Source: Loxodes magnus (taxonomy: Eukaryota > Ciliophora > Karyorelictea > Loxodida > Loxodidae). Taken from it: a DNA stretch of 64,000 nucleotides. The DNA lies in contig CAMPDV010000153.1 in the NCBI GenBank assembly GCA_946699065.1, positions 310,001 through 374,000 of the forward strand, in the 5' to 3' direction. Under the pieces are notes generated by a model. The model did not search any database. It was not told where the DNA came from and was given only the letters and a program-made list of their open reading frames with translations. Below, piece by piece: positions 50,756-62,569 of the stretch (positions are counted from its first letter, which is position 1; each line of letters opens with the position of its first letter). The translations under genes and the position numbers were made by a program.

Positions 50756-51861
50756 CATTCTTTTGATTATCTTATATATAATCTTAAATAATCTGTATTT
50801 TAAAGACATAAATTATTGTTTATTCCAGCGTATTTCCAACTAAAAAATAATTTATAATTTCCAAATCTTTTAATTTGCTGAGGTTTCTTTTGACCAATTT
50901 AAATGCACTCTTCTATTTATAAGGGTAGCTTCTTAATTAAATTTTAATAAATTTATATGAATAGTGAATGTTTTTAAAATTTTAGCTATATTAGATCTAT
51001 TAAAAATTATTTGTTCTGCAATTACAAAAGTATAAAGGATTTTATTATTCAACTATTTAAAATTCTAAGTTATGAGGCTATATTTAATTGAATATCTCAC
51101 GAAGAATTATGAGAAACATATAATGAAAAGTATTAATAAATTATAATATTACTTAAATTAATTTCTAGCTTTAACTTTATTCTAATTAACTATAATTAAT
51201 TTAAACTTAGTTTTATATAATTTTTAAGATTATTTTTGTATTTTTATTTATTTAAGCAAAGGAATTTATAGCAATTTAAATAACATTTTTTTCCTTTTGA
51301 CAAAGAATGAGATAAATATTCCATCACTTTTTTAAATTAAAAACTTTAAAAGAGGATATTGTAAAATCGAGACCATTTAAAATGAGTTAATAACATATTG
51401 GAAAGAGCAGCTATAAATATAATTTTTAATATAACTTATAATTAACTATTTGAAGATAAAAGTTTATAATATAAAGTATTTATATTATTGCTAAATTATA
51501 AATTTTAATGAAATACTAAATTAAAAGATTTAAATTAAAAATATTTAAGAACTATTAGCAAAATTAATAAACTATAGTAACTCTAATTATGTCTCAATTA
51601 TGCTTTATTCAATTAGTTTTATAATTTTGTTAACTCATAAATTATAAAATAAATGTAAATCTGTAATAGATAATTAATTTAATAATTAATTACCTAATTA
51701 GTAGATTTTATTAATAAAGCAATGTATTTAAACTTAGTACTAATCCTATTTTATTTATAAATAGTTAGCTACCAAATATTTTATATTTTTACTTATTAAT
51801 AACTTGTAAATTATATGATTATGTATATTTTATTAAATTATTATATTATTTCAAAAATTAA
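50756..51861. other. AT-rich spacer
   Basis: No supported feature. Confidence 0.4.
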
Positions 51862-52430
51862 ATGCCACCGCAAGAAATACCTGACCTCTCTCAGGGAATA
51901 CCTAAAAAAATTTTAATAAAAATCTAATTTAATCGAATAATCACCTTAGTCGGATAAAGGACTATAATCTCAGGAATACTTTGAATAAACAGTTCAGTAG
52001 AGGATATCAAATATATAAAGCAACATATTCTAAAGATTGAAAAAATAGATGAAGAACTAATCCTTTAATTTCCATCTATAGAAGATGCAATAAATAGCAT
52101 ATAATCGTAAATGGGATATAAACTAGATGAGATTGATAAATAATTTAGTTAAATTCCATAAATGTTTAAATTTTAGCTTTCTTAACTCCAGTTTCAAATA
52201 AAAGAACTTTGAGAAAAATAGGATAATCAATAAGAAATATATAAAGAATCAAAGGATAAAAGGGAAGTATTCCTATGTATATCGAACTCAATGAATAATA
52301 ATAAGCATTAGAAGATACGCTGTTATGTATTTTAATAGTAACATCATTATAATAGATTCTGGTGAAGAAACCAAATCTATGAAAGCAATAGAAAAAATAT
52401 AATAAAAGACCTATTTCAAATATGGCCAAC
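51862..52430 (+). pseudogene. G3: zinc-knuckle protein with a ruined knuckle
   Basis: From the ATG at 51862 one frame reads MPPQEIPDLSQGIPKK and then Ile/Gln/Lys/Glu-rich heptads. These end in KIRCYVFQQQHHYNRFW, at codon phase 1 throughout. Aligned to CX2CX4HX4C, the first Cys and the His remain, but the second Cys is Phe and the last is replaced by Trp. In-frame TGAs fall in GIL-W-INSS and KEL-W-EKQ contexts. It is either a diverged relative or a dead copy; the end is approximate. Confidence 0.45.
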
Positions 52431-53390
52431 TCAAAAGGTTAAAATATAGGGGAAATTTTTTATAAAAGTAATATTAAGAATTTTAAAAGTAATTTTTAGA
52501 TGTAAAAGACTTAATCGTTAAATACAAATTATAAATACGGATAGCTGACTAATGAAATCCTAAGCCACCCTTCAGTTTAAAAGAAGAATTTTTCAAATTT
52601 ACTGGATGCAAAATCTAAATTTTGAAGCTATTAACTCCTTTCAACCATTTTTAAACAATTATTATAAATTATTTTTTATGATGTATCTTTTCTTAAAAAT
52701 GTATCACTATAAACTTTAGCATTAAAATAAAAAAAATTGAATTTTATAATTAAAAAATAATACATAATAGATGAAAAATAATAATTATATATTTAAGCTT
52801 ATAGCTCTAATGAATTTGAATAGGAAATAAGGATTTACTAAATATATTAATATTACTTAATGAAAAATAATAATTTTAATAAATTAATTTGAATATTTTA
52901 ATTAATAATTTTATAATTTATTATATATGCTACTTTAGCTTCCAAAGTTTATTTATTTATTTTATATTACATTTAATTTTTATTTACATACATATTTTAA
53001 TATAAATTCATAAATATACTTAAAATAATTAAATTTCTTTATTTAGAACTTTTTACATTTCAAAATAAGCTAAAGATAATTTGATGAATTAAAGGTAAAA
53101 ATGAATTATTTATTTATTTAATGTTCATAAATATTTATTAAGATAAATTAACTCTTATAAATAAGAAATGCTATTACATTTAAAGCAAAATTTAAGCTAT
53201 AGATAAATGTAACTATTAATTGCAAAGCTTTTAAGCAATCCCTAATAAAAAGTACTAATTTTATTTAAAATAACCAATATTTACAAATGTATTAGTTTTA
53301 TATATTCATAAATAACTAAAATCATTTTATATTATAATTAATAAAAGCATATAAATAGAAAATAGCAAAGAATCAAAAACCTAACAAAGA
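52431..53390. other. G3 3' region and AT-rich spacer
   Basis: The first ~200 bp are probably the G3 3' end. The rest is AT-rich without features. Confidence 0.35.
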
Positions 53391-54180
53391 AAGACTATAG
53401 GATAACCCAGATTAGCTCAGCAAAAACAAAAGTCACTGGAATTTTCGTCATCAAATGAAGGCAAAAGATTACAAAGTAGTTAGTCAACACCTCAATAATA
53501 GAATAAGAAAATGATTTCGTATATGGGTTGGGTGACAAATTAAAAACATTTTCTTAACAAGCAGGATGAGTTTATCTGCAATATTACATAAAGAATAATA
53601 CTTCTGACAGATTTAAAAAATCAAACTTAGAAAAATTGTACTTAAAAAAGTAACTTGCTAAAATAAAGTAATAATTGGAGAACAGCTTTGACGTTAATCT
53701 TAATTCAACTAAATAGAGCAAGTTCCTAAGATTACTGAAAAATCTAAGACTGAGATAATGATTAGTTAATCAAATTTTTAAGGAAAAATTAAAAGAACTA
53801 AAATAATAAGAATATTGGATAAACTTGAAAACCTTATTCTTCCAAAATAAAAACAGAAATAAAAGATAAAGAATCTCTGATATTGCAAATTTTCCCAATA
53901 TCTAATAAAACAATACTTTTGCTTATAAAAGACAAGAGGATTAGATAATCTGAAGAGAATTAGCATGAATTTTTATAAATAGCAATAGAATCTACAAAAG
54001 CAGATTGGAGATAGAAGAGATCTAAATCAGATAGGGTAAATTAGTAGCTATACACATAAAAAAATGGGCGAAGAATCCAATCTGATAAAAAATAAATATC
54101 TGAAACTGGTTAAATCCATGGAAGGCAAATATTTCTTAAATTTTTAGTTGATAATAATAATTACTATTAATAAACATTTA
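53391..54180 (+). pseudogene. G4: decayed relative of G7
   Basis: The segment RLAQQKQKSLEFSSSNEGK (~53415) resembles QLLKQQKLEEKSSSSSEGK in G7 (~59130). It is followed by Lys/Gln/Asn-rich sequence whose best frame changes more than once. No proper knuckle remains; YFCLQKTRG at ~53910 may be its relic. The end is rich in TAATAA. It is a GC-richer island between AT-rich spacers. Confidence 0.35.
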
Positions 54181-54998
54181 ATTTCATAAAAAAGGGTAAA
54201 TTTATTTCTTTTTTAAATTTTAATAAAATAATCAATTAAATATTTCTTGCTAATGTTATTGAAAATAAAAAATATTGTAAAATATGAAATTGAGCAAATA
54301 TCTAGAATTTGATTGAAAAATGATAAAAATTATCTTAAATTTAATTATAAGATAAAAAGAATAAATTTTAAATGGAAAGGGTTATATTCTGTATTCTTTG
54401 TATTTTCTTTAAAGAGGTTAAAATCTTTGAATAATAATAATAATTATTAATTATAGTTATATCACCTACAATTAGGTTTATCACTAAATAAATGATTAAA
54501 TTTATTGAAAATAATATTCCTAGCAGAAAGCTTCAAAGTCTTACTTATTTTTGTTATATTATGACGTATCAACTTGTGCTCTTTTTCGCCTATCTTGATT
54601 TTAGATATTGAATTGAAATTCAAATTATACCTAATATTTATTAATATTTACATCTTTAAACTTCCTTAAAACTAGTATTAAAATATTTTCCATTTATTAT
54701 CTTAAATATATAAATACATCCTAAGAGTAACATGCAGATTACTTATTTTATTTCAGAGTTTCTAATTTTCAGCCTTTTGCTATTTTGAAACTCTCAGAAG
54801 AATCTTACGAAATAGCCAGTCTTTTTATAATACTTGCCTTTATGTCTTTTTTCTTTCTTATTGTCTATAGTGTTGTAATTCTATCTCAATGCCAATGGAA
54901 TTATTAAGGATAAGCTTTTAAAAATAAATTTTCAGAGCTCTCAAAATTGATTTATCTTTTGTCTTTATAATAAAATTGCATAATAATAATACTATCTA
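54181..54998. other. Spacer, mildly GC-richer in part
   Basis: 54545-54620 and 54760-54910 are less AT-rich than usual spacers and may be old retroposon relics. I could not assign them. Confidence 0.35.
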
Positions 54999-55011
54999 AT
55001 TCTAGTGATAT

Positions 55012-55935
55012 CACGATGTTTTTGCATCACCTCAATAAAGTTGGAGAGGAAATCTGAATCCAATCTCGGCCAGTCGTTTTTTTCTTAATCTTAACCTTTT
55101 TCTTAATCTTAACAACCTGGAATTCAAGCAGGATATGACGAGCAGAAGAAATCCTAAAAGGCGACTCACGTAATAAGTCCTACATCGGAGGAAAAGCCAA
55201 AAAGCAGTTGAAATCTGCTCTTTACCAGGAGGTGTTAGAATTTAATCCTTCATGCCAGATGAGCATGGAGTAGCTCTTCAAAGTGGTGCTGCATCTCCAG
55301 GAAGAGATTTGGAATCTGAGGAAGGATAATAAGAAGCTTATGAAACATTTCAGCCTAGCGGAAGGAATAGAATCCAGACTTATATCCTAAGAATGAGAAC
55401 TAAGCACTTTCTGAAGCATATCCTAAGACCAGAATAACTAATTCTAAAATTAGCTTCAGAAACAATCTGATCTGAGTAACAGACTGGAAAAATTAGAAAA
55501 GAAGCTAGACGAACAAAGGGGAGATCCAATGATGATTGAAGAGACCAACATGAAGACTTGTGTTAAACCACAAAAATTAGTGAAGAATTGTTACTACTGC
55601 AAATCGACAAAATATTGTGAAGACGCTGGAAGAAATTCCAAAATTTCAAGACGTAGTACTGGAATAAATAAAGGAATGCAAGCACAGCATAGAAAGAAAA
55701 AACAAATTAAGTAGAGACAAATCAGAGAGAGATTATACTTAAATGAACTATATTTCATCTACAAGAGAAAATCTGATTAGAAATGAAGATAGAATTGGAA
55801 ATGACATGAGCAATGTGAGGAGAGAAGAAGAGAGACTTTTAAAATTTTATTTTTAATACCGGATCAATCTGGAATCCAGTATGAAGAGGTGAAAATCCCC
55901 AATAATTGCTAAAGTTAATTTATCCAATTATTATT
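55012..55935 (+). mobile_element. G5: ORF1-only retroposon with 13-bp target-site duplication
   Basis: A 924-bp insertion bounded by ATTCTAGTGATAT at 54999-55011 and again at 55936-55948. It ends in AATTATTATT just before the second repeat. It encodes only the protein below. Confidence 0.8.
55016..55786 (+). CDS. G5 coiled-coil zinc-knuckle protein
   Basis: The ATG at 55016 is 4 nt after the target-site duplication. One frame runs 256 codons to a TGA at 55784. The order is: variable N-terminus, EVLEFNPSCQMSMEQL (~residue 75), a long coiled coil ending LEKLEKKLDEQ, DPMMIEE (~172), then the knuckle NCYYCKSTKYCED (~190) and a basic tail. The expected His is Tyr and the last Cys is missing, so metal binding is doubtful. 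In-frame TGAs replace Trp; STF-TGA-SIS aligns with NAF-TGG-NIS in G6. It is the closest relative of G6, which lies inverted next to it. The likely role is RNA packaging like LINE ORF1 or Gag (inference). Confidence 0.65.
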
Positions 55936-55999
55936 ATTCTAGTGATATAACCTTCAATTAAGTTCATAACTGCCTAAAATATTATTATTTTTGTAATAA

Positions 56000-56963
56000 T
56001 AATATTAATTTTAAGTTTTCCGTTTTAGGGATTTCCAACCCCGTCAGGAATACAGTAGTTCATGCTCCCTGCTGTTAAATATAAAAGTTCGGGTCGTCCA
56101 ATTCTAGCAAGATTGGAAACTCGGATTTTTCCAGGTTTTCCCTCCTTTAACTTGCTTTGTTTCCATCTTAATCTTGTATATTGAACCATCCGGGTTGCAA
56201 TACATTCTTTTCATTCTTGCTTCTTTTTTTTTCTTCTTTTTTTGTTCTTTTATCCAATAGTTTCTTTATTTCTATTAGAATTTCTAACACTTCCGATAAA
56301 AATGTCATACGCTTCGACAGCAGAAACATTTCTTTTTTATTTTGAATTATTTTCCTTGATTTACTTGCTCTTTCTAGGCTTCGATTTCCATTTGTATAGC
56401 TCCAGTTTCGCTTTACTTTTTCTTAAAAGTTTACAATTTCTCTTCTAATTTTCCGAGTCTGTTATCCAGTTCAGTCTGTTTCTAAAGCTAGTTTTAGGAT
56501 TCGTTAGTCTGACTTTGTGAGATATTCCAAAAGGCGTTAAGATCTCTTTCCTAGGATATAAGTATTGACTCAATTCCTTCTGCTAAGTCTAGCTTTGCCA
56601 TCAGTATATCATTGTCCTTCTTCAATCTCTTGACCTCTTCCTGTAGGTTCAGTACCACTTTGATGAGCTACTCCATGCTCATCTGGTCAGAAGGGTTGAA
56701 CTCTGATACCTCCTGGTGGAGAACAGACTTCATCTATTTCCTCGGTTTCTCGCTTGAGGTTGGAGTTTCCATGTGTATATTCTTCAAGGTTGCTTTCGTT
56801 CGTTTTGTTAGATTCCAAGTTGTTAGTTCAGTGTTGGTTAAGGTTGTGATAGAGAAGATTGTTAAGATTATTAAGACTTGGTTTCTTGCTTCCTCCCTTC
56901 CTTTTGGCTTAGGAAGAGATGGTATAGAAGCCTGACTTGAAACCTTCAACCATTTTTTAATTA
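56000..56963 (-). mobile_element. G6: ORF1-only retroposon with 19-bp target-site duplication
   Basis: A 964-bp insertion between exact copies of ATTATTATTTTTGTAATAA at 55981-55999 and 56964-56982. It lies only 33 bp from the second G5 duplication, so two related elements sit nearly tail to tail. Confidence 0.85.
56044..56953 (-). CDS. G6 coiled-coil zinc-knuckle protein, intact CCHC
   Basis: The main frame holds EVSEFNPSDQMSMEQL, a coiled coil (LNLQEEVKRLKKDN to LGKLEEKL), QMEIEA and CFCCRSVWHFYRKC (~56316). This is a perfect CX2CX4HX4C with the Trp written TGA. The frame goes on through a Lys-rich linker to a TGA at 56046. The ATG at 56953, 10 nt from the 5' edge, starts MVEGFKSGFYT, which matches G1 but is one base out of phase with the main frame. 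G1 shows the same phase difference. Either a small intron or frameshift is shared, or both copies lost a base. G6 keeps all zinc ligands, so it is a good candidate for a recently functional copy. Confidence 0.65.
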
Positions 56964-56982
56964 ATTATTATTTTTGTAATAA

Positions 56983-59030
56983 ATTATACTTCCAATCATC
57001 ATCTAGATAATTTTCTCTATGCACATATCTATTTGTAATGCATTGGTCCTTTTTTTATTTGGTATCTTGCTTCAGTCGGCAATAATTTTTGGCCTCTTTT
57101 TCATTGTAAAATTCAATTTTCATCAAGAATTCACTTCCTTTATACATATTTTTTCTATAAAATAGTTCTTTTTAAGTGCAGTATAGACTAATTATTGACT
57201 TTCATATCTTAGAACTATAAAATTTTGATTTTTATATGAATCTGCAGCATTATTTTAAAATGTATTCATATTTATTGCAATTCCAGCATTACTTTCTTCT
57301 CTTTAGAAGAAATTTTAATTAGCTAAATATCTGCTCCAAATCCATGGAATCATCAGATATATACTTTAAGACATAAGCTTACAGCTAATAAGCTGAATTA
57401 AATATTGAAATAGATTTTATAACAAATGGTATATAAATGATGAAGAAAGCTTAATATAAAGTAATTAAAATAAATTTATAAACTATACAAATAAAGTTTA
57501 TATTACATACTTAATCTAAGAAGTTTACTATTTTTTAAATATAGCATTAATACTTTAATAATTAATATTTAAAACTTAAATTTTAAAATTGATAAGCATA
57601 ATATAATAACTTCAAAATCTAGTGAGTAAAATTACTATTTTTAAGTAGATTTAATTAAATAGTTTAAATAAATTAAAGATAAATTATATAATTAGTTTAT
57701 TACAAGAATCTGAAATTAATTAAATATAATAATTATCTTCTTTATTATATAATGAAATAAGTTTCTTCAAAAATATCCTAAAAATATTTTAAAATAAAAA
57801 AGTTGTAAAGAGTTAGAGTAAAATTTAGTTAAAAGAAAATTAATTATTAATAAATAAATTTTAATTAAATATTTTATTTTTAAATTTAGCAATAATAATT
57901 TTGTTTTAAAAACTAGGAAATTAATCTTCTCATATTCAAAGTTTTTTTAAACTATTTATCTATGGAAGCTAGATCAACATTTGGTTAGTAATATATAAAT
58001 AATTTCTTTAAAAAATTCCTATAAAATAAATTAAGAATTTATAGTTCCTAATATTTAAATAAACTTTTATAAATCTAACCCATAATAAACAAGTTAGTTA
58101 ATATGAAAAATAATTAAATTAAATAGCTTAAGATTAATATTAAATTTAAGATATTAAACTTAAAAATGATTATTTTATATAGCAACTATAGCAGCAGCAT
58201 AATAATTTTAATGAAAGAATAATCATTTTTTTTAAATATATTAATATAAGAATAATTTAAATTCTTTAAAAATAATTTTATTTGCTAATAATTTAATAAT
58301 TTTTAGTTATAGCTATTGCTTTTTAGTAGTTGTTGGTATTAACTAAAAATTGCTAGATTTATATTTATAATCATTTGTAATATTTTTATTTTTATCTTTA
58401 TCTTTTTATTTATTTTATTTATTTTTTAGCTTTATTTGATTATTTAGTAATTAAAAGTATAAAAAGATAAACTTAACTTAAAAAACAATTAATTAATTTT
58501 TTATTTTAAAATAACCTTCTTTTAGTTTAAATTTAAATAATAAATTTTAATAAATTTTGTTTAGCTTTTATGAATTTAACTAGCTTAATTTGCTATAAAA
58601 ATAGTTGCTTTTGTATTTAAAAACTATTTTAGTAATTATTTTATTTATTATATTTATCTAATATTCCTAATTATTAATATCGAATTATTGCTTTGAACGT
58701 AACTAAAGTTTCAATTATTTAATTTTTTAATTGTTATCATTAGTCTTTTTTCTTTTTTATAATACTTTTTAAGTTATTTATTTATTTATAAAAATAATTA
58801 TCTTTTTCTAGTTTTACTCTCAAAGTGAGATTTTAAAAGTAATTTTTCTAATTAATTTAAATATTATATTTTCAAATATTTTAATTTAAATAAATATAAC
58901 TATAATTTATTATTTATTTTTTATTATTAATTTATCAAATCTAATATTAGATACCTTTTAGTTAAATTTATTACATTTCAATCATTTAAAAAGCAAGCTT
59001 TATCTTAATTAATACTCTATATCTTCAATC
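56983..59030. other. AT-rich spacer
   Basis: No supported feature. The first ~380 bp (to 57360) are somewhat less AT-rich and may be an old insertion I cannot classify. Confidence 0.4.
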
Positions 59031-59045
59031 TATTATTTTTCCAAG

Positions 59046-59881
59046 CTATAATATAAAAAATGGAACAGACTATTCGCCTTTCCAAAAACTTAACTAGAAA
59101 CGCAAAAAGGAAAGCGGCGAAACAATTACTTAAATAACAAAAACTAGAAGAGAAATCGAGCTCCTCATCAGAAGGTAAAATTATGATAGGAACAGCTCAG
59201 AATAATCCAGGTAAGATTGGAGAGAATTCAGAAGTTTTTTTACAGCTCGATTAAATGAAAAATAAAATTTCTGAGTATCAAGAAATAATTTACAACCAAG
59301 GAGAAAAAATCAGAGAATTAATGAACTTCATAGATGATCAAAATAATGAATTGTTAATAATTAGACGTCAGTTAATCCAGAATAATTTAGTAACAGAACA
59401 ATAATTATACTAATAGTCTCAAACGAACCTTAAACAAGATCAAGACATGATCATTGAAAAGGAATTAATTTAAAAAGATGTTGCAGAAAAATAGAAAAAT
59501 GAAAATATTGAATAAGATTTAATAAAACGAATAAATCAGCTTGAAAAAAAAGTATTTTAGAAAAAACCTTTGAAAAGATAAACCAAACAATGTTGGTATT
59601 GCAAGTCAAGATGATATTTATTAAAAAATTGTGGTGTCTGAAAATAAATATAATTAAAAGAACAATTAAGAACGTGAAAGACTCTTAATAGGCTATGAAT
59701 TACTGAAGCCGGAGTCTATAAAAGAAAAATATTTGCTGGAAACTCGGAAGATTTTTAGTGGTTACCTCCCACGTAAAAAACTTGGTCGTGGTATCCATCC
59801 ACGTTAAAAAAATGGCAGCAAGAAACTGGTTGAGATTCCAGGTATTGCAAGACTTTTAAATTTTAAGTTCATTATTATTAT
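59046..59881 (+). mobile_element. G7: ORF1-only retroposon with 15-bp target-site duplication
   Basis: An 836-bp insertion flanked by TATTATTTTTCCAAG at 59031-59045 and 59882-59896, ending in (ATT)n. The 3' part (59640-59860) is non-coding. It contains CTCCCACGT and a repeated TCCACGT that could form a structured tail. Confidence 0.85.
59060..59641 (+). CDS. G7 coiled-coil zinc-knuckle protein
   Basis: 193 aa from the ATG at 59060 (14 nt inside the element) to a TGA at 59639. A basic N-terminus (MEQTIRLSKNLTRNAKRK) and a Ser/Glu patch SSSSSEGK are followed by a ~110-residue Gln-rich coiled coil. The end is CWYCKSRWYLLKNC, where the second Trp is TGA and the zinc-ligand His is Tyr (one transition away). 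The frame is intact throughout, so only the His change argues against function. The architecture matches LINE ORF1/Gag: coiled coil for trimerisation, knuckle for RNA. Confidence 0.7.
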
Positions 59882-59975
59882 TATTATTTTTCCAAGTTAT
59901 TTTTAAAGATAAAGGTTTTAATAAATCCTTATAGAAAGATAAAGTATTCTTTAAATAAACATAAAACAAATGATT

Positions 59976-60794
59976 ATTAAATTAAATTTTAAGGTTTTAT
60001 GGAGTGTTCCCTTAAAAGATCCATAACTCCCTGTATTACCTTTTACAGGGTCTCGGACTCTCCGGTGTCTCCACCCAAGTTCACTTCCGAGCTTTCCGAA
60101 CGGTCTTGGAGTTATCTTCTTCGCCATAATTAACCATCCGAGGAAAGATAAAACATGGTCAATTAATTTCAAATCTTTTTTCTAATTTCCTTATTTCCCT
60201 AGCATCTTCTTCAAAGATGATATTGACTACCACATATGTAGCACTTTTTTTTGAAGTATTTTTCTTAAGTCATGGGTTGTTCTTCTATTATCATTGAATC
60301 TTGATTTTTTTATGGCTATTAGCTCTCTAATTTCTCTAACCTTTGCTTAATTTCTTTAACTTGCTAAAAGGCATTTTCATATTTTTAAAAGTCTATTCCC
60401 ATTTATTCATCTAGTCTAACAATATCGCATTCTATTTCTTGATATCTGTTATTAATATCCTATTTTGTAACAAATTCAGTGTGTGGCTTCTCATCGTCCA
60501 CATGATCTTATAAATCTTGTTATAAACTGATAACATAATGCTCGAGATTCTCGACTTTATGAGTGTAGTCGAAAATAATCTCCACGAGTTATTCTTTGTC
60601 TAAATTCATTAGTTGATTAAATGTATGCCTCTTTTTATGAATTTTTGCAGGTAGTTATTTTTCTTCTGATTTTTAGCAATATTTTTTCTTTTAAATCTTA
60701 ATTGGTGTTTGTTAATTTTAGAAAGATTGATCAATAGTATTACGAGTAATCTTTTCGATAAGAAAACCTTTGCTCCAAATCTCCATTTTTTTTT
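59976..60794 (-). mobile_element. G8: ORF1-only retroposon with 15-bp target-site duplication
   Basis: An 819-bp insertion between ATAAAACAAATGATT at 59961-59975 and 60795-60809. It lies only 64 bp from the G7 duplication and in the opposite orientation, so the G7/G8 pair mirrors G5/G6. Confidence 0.85.
60169..60786 (-). CDS. G8 coiled-coil zinc-knuckle protein, intact CCHC
   Basis: 205 aa from the ATG at 60786 (8 nt from the 5' edge) to a TGA at 60171-60169. The N-terminus is basic, followed by an acidic coiled coil (EIIFDYTHKVENLEHYV, then VKEIKQRLEKLES), the DSMIIEEQP motif and the knuckle CYICGSQYHLWRRC. This has all four zinc ligands and a Trp encoded by TGA. No other TGA occurs before the end. 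The protein belongs with G5-G7 by motif order but is diverged in sequence. The ~190 nt 3' of the stop are GC-rich (TCCAAGACCGTTCGG, GGAGACACCGGAGAG) and may be a structured recognition tail. Confidence 0.75.
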
Positions 60795-60809
60795 ATAAAA
60801 CAAATGATT

Positions 60810-62569
60810 GTAGTAATATTTGATTATGTTTATATCTAATGGTTTTATTTGCTTTTTAATTTGAATGTATTAGCTTACTCTTTATACTACTTGTTGTTAT
60901 ATTAGCAAAAGTTAAATTTTGATGTTTTTGCTTTATCTTTTTATTTTTTACTAAACTCGCAAGTATTATTTTTAATTTTAAAGTGGTTTTTTCTTTAATA
61001 TATGAGATTAGAATTGATTTTTGTTGATATCCCTTTACTTTGATCATAAATATAGACTTAATAAGAAAATTGATTATAAATAGATAATTAGAATGACCTA
61101 TTTGTTTTTAGGGTTGAATTAAATAGTTAGCTTTGATTATACTTATAAATAAATCTGTATAATTAAGAAAGATTTTAGATTAAATCTAGTATTAAGTTTA
61201 TATAGCTTGCTTTATTTTTTAGTTTAGCTATTCTTTTAACATTTTTGATTCTAGCTATTTTAAGCTTTTTAATTAGGTAAATATTATCCTATTCTCTTCA
61301 ATTTAATTTAACTTTTTTCATAAATACAAATGCTAAAGCATGCTTAAACTATTCTGTATTAATAAGTTTTAGAGACTTTAGTTAGCTGATATGAGAATAA
61401 TTAAGTCTAGAGCATTAAATAAAAATAATTAAACTTATTAAGCTTCTTAAGAAAATTATATTATATATTTAATTAAAATCCCTCTAATTACTTAATCAAC
61501 ATCATTATGAAATAAATGTTTATTCTTTCATAAGCTATTCATGTATTATTAAATCCTTCTAGATAATTAGCTGCTTTTATGATAAAATATAGAAATAAAA
61601 TGATTTAAGATATAAGATGGGTATAATCTAAAATAGAAAAGTAACTATTTCATTTAGTAAAAATGATACTTTATTTTAATACTTTAAAGATCTTAGACTT
61701 GATAATTCTTAATATACCTAATTTTAGTGTAATAAATGAAAATAATTGAATTAGAAATAGACTTTCATATAGATTTGTTAATTATTTATTTTAAAATAAG
61801 TCTATGTAAGCTAAAGTTATTTATAAAGTAATTAATTCCTTAAATTATTATAAAAATTTAATTTATAATATATCTGAAATTGCTTTAAAGCTATTTAGCC
61901 AACTAGAATTTAATTGTTTAAATAATATAAGCTATTATTTGAATGATAAAATCCTTTATAATGATTAAATAATTTATTAAGCAAAATACTAATAATATTT
62001 ATAACTAACTAACACTTAAATTAATTTAGTTTAATTATCTAGGATTTATTTTCATTGCCTTATGTATTTTCTATCTCTATTATTTTATTTTTATCTTTTA
62101 CTATATTTTTCGTCTTATCTTGCTTAGCCCTGCAAATACAGAATTTAAAAAAGATACAAATAGGAATAGAAGTTAGAAAGTTATAATAGCAATCTTAAAG
62201 TCTTGAATATTTTATTTTTATTGTTTATTATAGAATGTTTAAGATATCAAAATACATTTGATATATAGCATTTTCCTTTAATTCTTAGTATTAGATTTGA
62301 CTATCTAAATTTATAAAATGTAAAACATTTAGTATGATATTTACTAAACTGTTTAAATTAAGAAACAATAATTCAAATTTAGCTTGTATTTATTAAAGAG
62401 ATATTATTTGATAGTTATATGAGCAAGTTTCAAATTTCTAAGCTTGTAGAATTTAAAATTATAAGTAAGCATATTACTATTAATACTCTTAGAATCTAAA
62501 TAACTAATCTATAAATATCAATTTCATATAATCATTAAGAATACTATCATTCATTTATTATTATTATGA
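60810..62569. other. AT-rich spacer
   Basis: No supported feature on either strand. It ends in a short (TTA)n run (62555-62567) directly against the RT fragment. Confidence 0.4.

Noticed and set aside
60856-61047. Lys-rich open frame on the minus strand upstream of G8
   Set aside because: It lies outside the G8 target-site duplication, has no motif, and is typical of AT-rich DNA read in a Lys/Ile/Asn frame.
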